Assembly: GCF_964656455.1 (NCBI RefSeq)
Contig: NC_135717.1
Location: forward strand, 155,237,793-155,301,792
From: Halichoerus grypus
Taxonomy: Eukaryota; Chordata; Mammalia; Carnivora; Phocidae
DNA: 64,000 nucleotides
Direction: 5' to 3'
A program made the translations under genes and the position numbers. How positions within the stretch are numbered: position 1 is the first letter of the stretch; the number at the start of each line of letters is the position of its first letter. Below the pieces are notes generated by a model. The model saw only the letters and a list, made by a program, of their open reading frames with translations, was not told where the DNA came from and did not search any database. Positions 1 through 11,400 of this stretch are shown piece after piece.

Positions 1-372
1 TTTCTTTTCATTATTTTTTATTTTATTAAATAAGTCTAGTTCAGAATATGGAAATCATATTTTGTCCATTAAACACAGTGTAGTTTTACTTTATAATCAT
101 TTTTATATGAAAGCATTTTAAATGACTGGTACAAAGCCATTTGATACTTGGTTTTAAAACTATTTTTTTGTACTTAATTCTCATATTTCTCTCTTCAAAA
201 AATATTTTAAAAGGCTTTTTGGTTCAGAGGGAAACTCTCAGATCCACCAGCAGGCTTAAGATTTGTAAGGGAAATTATATATATTTTTAACCTAACAGGG
301 AATTGATAAAATATTAATGTATAGTATGGAGCATTAGAAACCTGAGCTTTTAAATATTCCATTGCATTTCAG

Positions 373-568
373 TCAAGTTTAAATAAAGGCTGTTCAAATA
401 AGCCCACAGCTGTGAACAAACGAGCCATTAATGTGAGCGCTACCAGTGGAGGAGTTCAGAATTCTGGAGTCGTCAGAGAAGCAGCCACCACTCCCATTGG
501 CACGGCTCTGCCACAGCCCATGACAACGGCCGGGGGGAAAGGAGCAGTTGCTGTGCAAGACAAAGCAG
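373..568 (+). CDS. NEDD1: NEDD1 coding exon a (first in window)
   Basis: Acceptor CATTTCAG ends at 372 and the donor is CAG|GTAAAT after 568. The exon has 196 nt, starts at phase 0 and leaves one base for the next exon. It encodes the stretch beginning [17 protein letters not shown] and ending AVAVQDKA plus the first base of a Gly codon. It is part of the linker after the WD40 domain, with no predicted fold, and is rich in Ser, Thr, Ala and Gly. The open frame runs past the donor to 684, but the residues after the donor lose family resemblance, which supports splicing at 568. Confidence 0.95.
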
Positions 569-2344
569 GTAAATGCTGCTTATGTATCATATGTGGAGTT
601 TCCACCCGGCACCCCACCCCGGGATATATTATTAGCGCTTTCTTCAAGAACCTGGAACTCAAATTCACTTGTGTATTTAGGTAAAATTATTAATAGATAG
701 TGAAAATAGAAGAAGTGACCATTTTAACTTGAGCTATAAATTTTTAAAAAAGTAATGAAAGGCACCTATTCTATTTAGCTGAACTTCTGTTGTAAGACAT
801 ATTGATTATCTTAAAAACAGAATAATGCCAATCCAGAAATTATCCTTAATACCACTCCAGACTGGATGACTGTCCATTGTGTCTTCAGATTAATCAATAG
901 AGAGTATGATTCTTTGATGCTGTCATTTTGATTTGATCTCTGAGTCACAAAAAAAGCTATTAATGGCGTCTTTTATTTCATATTTCAGAATGTAAAGTAA
1001 GTCAGGTGATGAATGTATTTAAGTGCAGAATAGTGCCTGGCACATATTAAGCAGTATATTAATAGTTTATTAAAGAAAAATAAAAATTTTGCAATTTTTA
1101 AATAATTTCTTCTACTCTGATAATCGTTTTGATGAAATGGTTCTTAAAGAATTCATTTAGACTTTGTGAAGGTGTAATATAAGCTTCCCTGTATTTACTG
1201 TAGAGAATATTCTTTTTCTCTAAATTCCTGAAAACATTTTTTTTCTTTTAAATTTTAAGAAGTTACACTATACTGTCAACTTGCGACGTATTTTTAAGTC
1301 TGCATGGTAGGGGCATCTGGGTGGCTCAGTTGGTTGAGTGTCTGACTCAGTTTTGACTCGGGTAGTGATCTTGGGGTTGTGAGATCAAGCCCCACATGTT
1401 GGGCTCTGCGCTCAGTAAGGAGTCAGCTTGGGATTCTCTCTCTCTCTCTCTCTCTCTCCCTCTGCCCCTATCCCCACTCTCATGCACTCTCTCTCAAATA
1501 AATAAATAAATCTTTAAAAAAATTTTAAAAAGTCTGCATGATATACCACTGTGTTTCCAAACTAGTCTCATTAGAAATGCACGTATCCATGTCTTTTAAG
1601 GTTTCAGGACAAGTACTTAACTTGGACAAAAATATTTGTTGTACCTTCTCAGCATGAGTTTACAATTTTCAAGTAGAAGCAAAACTTTAATTTGTTAGCC
1701 TTGATAGTATGGAATGGTTTTTAAAAAAATATAATAAGTATATATCTTCATTATAAATTTTCTGTTAATATCTACATCATCCTTACATAAAAGTCATTAC
1801 ATATTATATAGAAAAATAATTTCTTATTTAAGAACTCCCAGAAACAAATATTATTCCTATATACTTAGAAGAAGAAATTCATTTTGAAATAGAACTTTGG
1901 GTAATGTTCACCAAGATGTTGAATTAACTATATTATAAAAATTGTCATTATTTTATTATTATTGATTCTATTCATAATTTCCAAAATTAAACAAAATAAA
2001 GTTTCTCTTATTTACTCTGAGGTTTCTGAAGTCTCACTGTTACTCATTTAGTTTTTAATAAGGAAACTCATGTGTAACGATGACAGCATTAATTAGGAAA
2101 TGCAAGAGTTGGGTCTGCAGGGTCACTGATTAATGATAACTGTTGGCTGATTAGCAAAGTTTCTGACAAAGTGAATGTTTTCTCTGTACCCACAGTGTTA
2201 GAAACTTTTGTCTATTAATTTTATTTTGAAATAATTGCAAACTTATAGAAACATTTCAAAAATAGTACAAAGAACTCCTGAGCTCTAGTATACCCTTTAG
2301 CAGATTCAGTTTTATAAATTTTGCCACATTTGCTTCATCATTAT

Positions 2345-2419
<75 letters not shown>

Positions 2420-5400
2420 ACATTTTCCCCACTCTGAAATATTGAGAGTATGTTAGGCGTAAGTCTTGGGTCTGTGGCTTCTACCAGCATGACTTTGGGC
2501 AGTTTTCTTAACCACTTTGAGTCTTATTTTCTCTTCCGTAGAATAATATTTAACTTTTAGGGTTATTGTGAAAACCAGAGAAGATGTATCAAAAGTGCCT
2601 GGCACATGATAGGCACTTAGTAAATTATGGTTTTGCTAATATTGTCATCACGGTTATCATCATTACTATTATTTTCAACTTCCTGTAAAATGAATCTGAA
2701 ATTTGAAAAAAGTTCACATTGCTTCTACTAAAGGTGCCAACCACTGCATTCCCACCAACAGTGTAGAGGGTTTCCCCTATCTCCACATCCTTGCCAACAC
2801 CAGTTGTTTCTTGTGTTGTTGATTTTAGCCATTCTGACAGGTGTGAGATGATATCTCATTATGGTTTTGATTTGCATTTTTCTGATGATGAGTGATATTG
2901 AGCATCTTTTCATGTGTCTGCTGGCCATCTGGATGTCTTGTTTGGAGAAATGTCTGTTCATGTCTTCTGCGAATTTTTAAATTAGACTATGCATTTTTTG
3001 GGTGTTGAGTTTTATAAGTTCTTTATATATTTTGAATACTAACCCTTTATCAAATATGTCACTTGTAAATATCTTCTCCCATTCTGTAGGTTGCCTTTTA
3101 GTTTTGTTGTTTTCCTTTGCTGTGCAGGAGCTTTTTATTTTGGTGAAGTCCCAGTAGTTTTTGCTTTTGTTTCCCTTGCCTCAGGAGACATATCTACAAA
3201 GAAGTTGTTATGGCTGATGTCAAAGAGGTTACTGCTTATGTTTTCCTCTAAGATTTTAAGGGTTTCATGTCTCACATTTAGGTCTTTAATCCATTTTGAA
3301 TTTATTTTTGTATATGGTATAAGAAAGTGGTCTAGTTTCATTCTTTTGCATGTTCTTGTCCAGTTTTCCCAACACCATTTGTTGAAGAGGCTTTTTCCTA
3401 CTGGATATTCTTTCCTGCGTTGTCAAAGATTAATTGACCATATAGTTGTGGGTTCCGTTCTGGGTTTTCTGTTCCATTGATCTGTGTGTCTATTTTTGTG
3501 CTGGTACCATACTGTTTCGATCACTATAGCTTTGTAATACAACCTGAAGTCTGGAATTGTGATACGTCATTTGCTTTTTCTTAAATATAGAAAACAAACT
3601 GATGGTTACCAGAGGGGAAGTGAGTGGGGTGGGGGGGATGGGTGAAACAGGTGATGGGGATGAAGGACTGCACTTGTTGTGATGAGCACCTGGTGTTGTA
3701 TGGAAGTGGTGAATCACTATATTGTACACCTGAAATTATTACACTGTATGTTAACCACCTGGAATTTAAGTAAAAACTTAGAGAACCTCTGCAGACTTGT
3801 TGCTAGTGCTTATTTTCAGAGGAAAACAGCAGTTTAAGAAGTAAAAAATGTCTTTAGCACTACTTTCAAATGATACCAGACTTCTTTCTCCTAAAGTTCC
3901 AGAGGCTAAAGTTATGCATTCATACATGTTTAAACATCTAGAAGAAGGAGAGAAAATTTATTCTTTGTAACAGTTTAACTCTTGGTATAAACACTTCAAT
4001 GACAGTGGTGTACAAATGTTCAGTAATATTTTAACTTTTTATCAGGTGTTACTAGAAAAGTTTATTTTATTTGCCAGGTTTGGACCTTTTTGGGTATGCT
4101 GGCTGTTCGTTGTTTTTATCCCAGCTTTTCAGTTTTCATTTGGGACCAAGATGGCAAATAAAACACTATTTAAAATGTAATACAGGGGGCACCTAGGTGG
4201 TACAGTTCATTGAGCCTCTGACTCTTTGTTTCGGCTCAGGTCGTTATCTCAGGGTTGTGAGTTCCTGAATTGAAGCCCCATGTCAGGCTCCTTGCTCAGC
4301 AGGGAGTCAGCTTAAGATTCTCTCCTTCTCCTTCTGCCCCTCCCTTCTCTCTCTCTGGAAAAAATAAATTAAATAAATCTTTTAAAAAAATGTAATACAA
4401 TAACATGCTACCAGTTAAAGTACCAGACTTTCCTCACAGCTCTTGAATCTCTAGAACTTATTCTTCAACCCAAAAATGGGTGAGAAGCTACTGAGCCCAC
4501 AGAGTTCAGTCTTACAAAGTCCCTGCCCTAATTCCTTGCATTATATACTGGCAGGGAAAATAAACTGCTGCACATCTCTTCATTGTTGTCTACTATGCTA
4601 TTCTTTATGAGTTTAGTATTCTGGTTTCTTTCCTCTTAGTAAACTATCCTGAGGCTAGTAAAGTCATTTGAGATCAATAATACTGAGAGCAGTGTTAAGC
4701 TTCCACAGTTAGTGAAGGAAAAGACAGAAGAGGGAAAAAGGAGATCCAGTTACTGCAGTTATGGAAAGGAACTAACATTACTTGAATCCTGCTCTATGTT
4801 AGGCATCGTGGTATATGCCTTACAGACTTTTTAAATCATTTGTAGATGTTCATAAAAGTGAGCCCATTATAACAGAAGTTGGTTGTGTTCAGTATACTTT
4901 GTTTAAGAGGGCAGCAAAGTATATAAATCATTTTGGGAAAATTTCATCAAAATGGCTAAAATAAGGTGGTATCATATGAATAAATAGATTATTTGCTTTT
5001 GAGAAGCCCTTCCTTCCATGAAAATCATGGTTAACTGAGCTGTTGTTACATTGTTTTCTTTTCCTGGTGCTCACTATTGTAATATTACAACAGTGATGTA
5101 ATGTATGTAATATATGCATGATACATTAATATATGCATGATACATTAATTTTTAGAACCTAGCTTCTGATGGTAAATTCATGTATATGTAGTAACAGTTA
5201 TTTTTATATCTAATTTTCCTATAAGGTTTGCCTCGAAGCATAAACACTGATATTATATCTAAGGAAACGGACAGTGGGAAAAATCAGGATTTCTTCAGCT
5301 TTGATGATACCAGAAAAAGTAGTTTAGGTGACATGTTCTCACCTATCAGAGATGGTAAGTCTGTTCAGATCCAAGGATCATGTTCTTTTGCTGGCAGTCA

Positions 5401-8400
5401 TTACATTTTTATTCTAGCTAAAAGATGTGGGTAATAGCTTTAGTCTGGCTCTTTTCATGACAGTTGCTAATTTTCTCAGTCCCTGGAGTGGTATCTTTTC
5501 CTTTGCCCTGATATTTCAGATGTTACCATTCTGACGTATATGCTTATCATTTTCACATGAGAACTATGCAAATAGCTCTCAACTTAGCGTTTTAATTTCC
5601 ACAGAAGTTTCTTTTTTTTTTTTAATTTTTTTATTGTTATGTTAATCCCCATACATTACATCATTAGTTTTAGATATAGTGTTCCATGATTCATTGTTTG
5701 TGCATAACACCCAGTGCTCCATGCAGAACGTGCCCTCCTCAATACCCATCACCAGGCTAACCCATCCTCCCACCCTCCTCCCCTCTAGAACCCTCAGTTT
5801 GTTTTCAGAGTCCATCGTCTCTCATGGTTCTTCTCCCCCTCCGATTTCCCCCCCTTCATTCTTCCCCTCCTGCTACATTCTTCTTCTTCTTTTTTTCTTT
5901 CTTAACATGTATTGCATTATTTGTTTCAGAGGTACAGATCTGAGATTCAACAGTCTTGCACAATTCACAGCGCTTACCAGAACACATACCCTCCCCAGTG
6001 TCCATCACCCAGTCACCCCATCCCTCCCACCCCACCCCCCACTCCAGCAACCCTCAGTTTGTTTCCTGAAATTAAGAATTCCTCATATCAGTGAGGTCAT
6101 ATGATATATGCCTTTCTCTGTTTGACTTATTTCGCTCAGCATAATACCCTCCAGTTCCATCCACGTCATTGCAAATGGCAAGATCTCATTCCTTTTGATG
6201 GCTGCATAATATTCCATTGTATATATATACCACATCTTCTTTATCCATTCATCTGTTGATGGACATCTTGGCTCTTTCCACAGTTTGGCTATTGTGGACA
6301 TTGCTGCTATAAACATCGGGGTGCACGTACCCTTTCGGGTCCCTACTTTTGTATCTTTGGGGTAAATACCCAAGAGTGCAATTGCTGGATCGTATGGTAG
6401 CTCTATTTTCAACTTTTTGAGGAACCTCCATACTGTTTTCCAGAGTGGCTGCACCAGCTTGCATTCCCACCAACAGTGTAGGAGGGTTCCCCTTTCTCTG
6501 CATCCCCGCCAACATCTGTCATTTCCTGACTTGTTAATTTTAGCCATTCTGACTGGTGTGAGGTGGTATCTCATTGAGGTTTTGATTTGGATTTCCCTGA
6601 TGCCGAGCGATATTGAACACTTTTTCATGTGTCTGTTGGCCGTTTGGATGTCTTCTTTGGAAAAATGTCTGTTCATGTCTTCTGCCCATTTCTTGATTGG
6701 AGTCTTTGTTCTTTTGGTGTTGAGTTTGATGAGTTCTTTATAGATTTTGGATACTAGCCCTTTATCTGATATGTCATTTGCAAATATCTTCTCCCATTCT
6801 GTCGGTTGCCTTTTGGTTTTGTTGGCTGTTTCCTTTGCTTTGCAAAAGCTTTTTATCTTGATGAAGTCCCAATAGTTCATTTTTGCCCTTGCTTCCCTTG
6901 CCTTTGGCGATGTTTCTAGGAAGAAGTTGCTGTGGCTGAGGTCGAACAGGTTACTGCCTGTGTTCTCCTTTAGGATTTTGATGGACTCCTGTCTCACATT
7001 GAGGTCTTTCAACCATTTGGAGTCTATTTTTGTTCCACAGAAGTTTCTTAAAGGAAGTTTTGCCTCCATAGGCAGTTTTTTAGTTGTATCTACTTCTAAA
7101 TAAATCTTAAAATCTTGGATATTTTGATAGGCAAAAAATATCTTCTAACCTAAAAATATTTTGTTTGTTTTTTGATTATTAATATCTAATTGGTATATTT
7201 ATTCATTGTTTTCATGGAGATATACGGCGGGGGGATAGATTGCCTCATCTTTTACACTAACTATTTGTGAAAGTAACACACACACATACACTCTTCCTAT
7301 TGCTAGGAGATGTTGCTACTAAAAAGAAAATAAAAATATAAAAAACTTTACCATTTTGATAAATAGAAACAGTATATATCATTGTTCATACTGTATGAAC
7401 TAGTCACATTGTTTGGCTGTGTTTTTTTGATACTGATGTTCATACTGTTTTCATTAATTGGGTAGTCTCACTGCTAATAGCAGTATTATTAACAATATGG
7501 GTAAATTTCTAGAGCATGATTTGGCAGGTTAAATATTCATACTCTTTGGACTGTTAATTCCATTTCTATAAATTTACCTAATAACTTGTTCAGAGAATCC
7601 CACAAAGATTTGTATGTACTGTTTTTTTTTTTATAATAGTGGAACTCTGGAGCATATCTAAATGTCAACAGTAACAGGATGTTTAAATTGTTACATCCAC
7701 TCATGATCTTATGAAATTTCATTTTTTACTTTAAATTGTCTGTTTTCCAAATTTTCTACAATTAGTTTCGTAATCAGAAAGAATAAACACATATGTGATG
7801 GCACAGAATTACTTAGTGTATTCTGCCTTATCCTGGCCTGAAAATGACTACTTTAATTGCCAGGTCAGATTTCCCTATCTTCCACCTAATGAAAGAGGAA
7901 GGATTCCTTTCTTTCAGGATGAAGAGGGGTCAGACTACATAGTTAAAGAATAAAGAGAGGAAAGATGTGGGCAAAGGAGGGAAAAGTGGCATGAGCTGGA
8001 GTTGAGAAAGGTTTTGGAGGTTAGTAACCATCTGGGAGCTTTGGCTTATGAGAACCTCTGGGGTAACTTTTGAATTGGAGAATGTAGGAAGGGGCTTTTT
8101 GAAAGTGTTTGAGTTATAAATGAAATTCTCTTTAATGGTTTTTTAAAAGAAATGAATAAAGGATAGAAATTCCTCTTTACTTTTTTAAAATATGATTAGA
8201 ATTTGAGCTATATGCCCCTCATTTATTAGCATTTCATATTATTAATAAAAGAACATGTATACTAAATATAGGACTGGTTTTCATTGTCAAGAAATTTATG
8301 TTTTGATTTCAAGAATGCAGCTCTCCTTAGGTAAAAGGCTGAATCTGTTTGCGCTTCAATTTCTTCATCTTTTAAATAAGAATATTTCTGCTTTTGTTAA

Positions 8401-11400
8401 AACTAATAACTTCTAAAAGTGTATGTGTGTTGTGTAATTACTAGGTGTATATACACACATGCAGATGTATGGTTGATACTCCTACTATGATAATCATGTA
8501 TGATAATTCATTGGCCATTTGAATTTCTGACGGATTTTTTTATGACTTGTGCTCATTTTTCTAAATTAATTTGCTAAAATGAGGTTAGGCAATTTTTGGT
8601 TGTTAATTGGTAAATGAATAGTATTATAGTATTGGAATATTCTTATACATATTCTGCCGTTAAAATAAATATTAATAAAATCTTATGTTTTGTATATCAT
8701 TGTAATGCTCACAAACTATTTTGACGTTGTTTCAGTTGATCCTCAAAACAATCTTGTGAGATGGTCAGGACGTTATTCCCATTATATAGATGCAGAAACT
8801 GAAGCTTAATTGTATTAAAGTCTTGTTGTCTAAGGCTATTAAGTGGTAGGCAGAATTGGATTATAGGTTTCTGGAGCCTACTGCAGTGCTTTTCTAGTAT
8901 ACCTTGCTGTCTCATTAAATGACCCTATACATAGAATTACTCTTCATACTTGTTGCTATGCATGAAGTGAGAAGAATGAAAAGGGAAGTTTATATGAGTC
9001 CCAGCTGTAACTTCACTCAGATTTTCCTTTTTAAAATCAAACTCTTTGGGGAATGAATAGGAAGCTTAAGTTGCTATGGCTTCTTTGTCACAATTTAAAA
9101 AATTTGATTTTCTAATTTTATTATAGATGCTGTGGTTAACAAGGGAGGTGATGAGTCCATAGGCAAAGATGGTAAGAACTATTGAGAAGTATTTTTAGGA
9201 AAATTAAAAGTGATATCGTGCTATCTGTTGATATGTAACAAATTACCCCAACATTTTTTTTTAAAGATTTATTTATTAATTTGAGAGAGAGAGAGAGAAA
9301 AAGAGGGAAAGAGAATTTCAAGCAGACTCCGCACTGAGCACGGAGCTGGACACAGGGCTTGATCTTACGACTCTGAAATCATGACCTGACTCAAAAGCGA
9401 GGGTCAGATGCTTAACCGAATGCACCACCCAGGCACCCCCAAATTACCCCAACATTTTGAAACTTAAAAGAACATTTACCATCTCATAATTGTGGGTTCA
9501 GAATCTGAGCATACCTTAGCTGGTGCCTTTGGCGTAAGGTCTGTCTTGATGCTTTAATCAGGATGTCAGCAGGGCTGCAGGCCTATCAAGGCTTGACTGG
9601 GCAAGGATCTACTTCTAAGCTCATTCAGGCGACTATTAGCAGAAGATGCCCATCCCTTCCCATGTGGGCCCTTCTGCAGGGCAGCTAACAACATGGCAGC
9701 TGGCTTCCCTCAGAGTTGGTGAGCAAGATGGTCAGAGATGGCACTCAAAATGGAAGCCACTGCATGTTTGTAACCTAATCTTGAAGTGACATCCCACCAC
9801 TTTGGCTGTATTCTCTTTGTTGGAAGCAAGTTACTAGGTCCTGCCCACATTACCTGAGGGCATGGATCCATGCCAGAAGGCAGGGATCATTCGGAGCCAT
9901 CTTAGAGGCTACCAAGATATACTACATATATATACCAAATTAACAATTTTCAGTTATCAAAAACTAATAATATTGACTAAAACATTCATTGGGCTTTGCA
10001 ATTTTCAGAGTAGTTTTACATATAATATCTCTTTTTAGTCTCACCACTCGGAGATGGATATCATTCTTCACATTTACTGATCAGGAAACAGAGTTTTGCA
10101 ATTTTTGCCCAAGATTTTGTATACATCAAGTAAGGGGTAGAGCTGACAAATGAACCTGCCTTCTGAATCCAAATTGCATGTCTTTCTACCATATTAACCT
10201 ATTTATCGTGTTAAGTGCTTTTCTTAAATATCCAAGATTGAGGAAAATCATATGCAAATAGTTTTTTTCTCCTCTTTTTCAGGCCTTGACTTTCTACCAC
10301 AATTGAATTCAGTCCTTCCTCCAAGAAAAAATCCAGTAGCTTCAAGCACTTCAGTGTTGCATTCTAGTCCTCTGAATGTCTTTATGGGATCTCCAGGGAA
10401 AGAAGAAAATGAAAATCATGATCTGACAGCTGAATCTAAGAAAATATATCTGGGAAAACAGGAACCTAAGGACTCCCTCAAACAGGTATCTGCCTAAAAA
10501 TGATACTGAACTCACAGTGTGCGTTTGTCAGTAGCAAGCATATAATGAAGCTCATCACGAGACAGAAAGCAGGTGGCTGCCAGGGGATATGTCCTAATTA
10601 TCGACAGTGCTGTACCCTTACCAGGTAGAAAATATTCTTAAATCTTGATGTCACATGTTAAAAACTAAAGGATACTTTTGAAATCTGTCTTTGGAAATGT
10701 TGGAGGTAACAGCAGATGTAAACTTAATGCTGTTTTTTCTAAGACAAGGTACTTGACTAGTTTATACCTGAGTTTTTTAGAATTTATTTCCATTGCAGCA
10801 GAAAGCACCAAGTTGATGGTCAAGTCATTTACCCTAAGTCTTAGAGCTAACTGATGGTGCTAAGAATGTAATATATCCTCATTACCTTCTGCTATTATAC
10901 AGTATCCAAAATAGAAGTTAATTTTCTATATAAGGGCTTAAAATGATCAAATGTTACCAGTAAGGTAGAGTCTGCCATATTTTCATATTGATTTTTTAGA
11001 ATGATATTGAAAAGATATTTAGGAAGTACAAAAATGTCTTCTGACATATTTTTCAAATATTTCTGGCTAGTTACCACCTGAGAGTTTGGGGATTTTTTTT
11101 TTTTTTTTTTGGCCTGTGATTACCATTTTCAGTGGCACTCAATAGCAGATGCTTATTAATAAATGAGCTTTTCCTCATCATGTTACCATTGAAATTGTTT
11201 TTGATTAGTAAAGTTGATTTATTTTGCCACTAGTTCTTGCAATTTTTTTTCCTTCTATATCCCTTCTTATTCTTCATTTTTCTGATCCTAACTACTGGAA
11301 AAAGAAAAGTAGGTACAAATTATATATATAAAACCAGAATTGATATATTGTTTATTTTAAATGTGAAGTTTGCAAAGTTGATTTCTGGTGCTGAAACTGG

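Larger units (their letters stand above)
569..5225 (+). other. NEDD1: NEDD1 intron a
   Basis: A 4.66-kb GT-AG intron. It holds a CAN SINE (1310-1529), an old L1 3' fragment with a compound microsatellite (2215-2450), a MIR (about 2465-2675), a 5'-inverted L1 (2735-3783) and a second CAN SINE (4185-4386). The stretches 569-1295, 1541-2214, 3784-4171 and 4400-5107 are AT-rich with nothing recognisable. A 19-bp tandem duplication (5108-5145) lies about 80 bp before the next exon. Confidence 0.9.
5355..9126 (+). other. NEDD1: NEDD1 intron b
   Basis: A 3.77-kb GT-AG intron. It holds a young antisense L1 (5614-7032), an old sense L1 fragment (about 7520-7730) and a MIR (about 8708-8915). The stretches 7050-7520, 7730-8707 and 8916-9126 are AT-rich with nothing recognisable. 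Confidence 0.9.
9172..10282 (+). other. NEDD1: NEDD1 intron c
   Basis: A 1.1-kb GT-AG intron made almost wholly of an antisense MaLR LTR (about 9222-9915) with a CAN SINE inside it, followed by a MIR (about 10000-10205). Confidence 0.9.

Noticed and set aside
412..684. Continuous 90-codon frame through NEDD1 exon a past 568
   Set aside because: The residues after 568 no longer match NEDD1, a good donor (GTAAAT) sits at 569, and the next exon restores the frame exactly.
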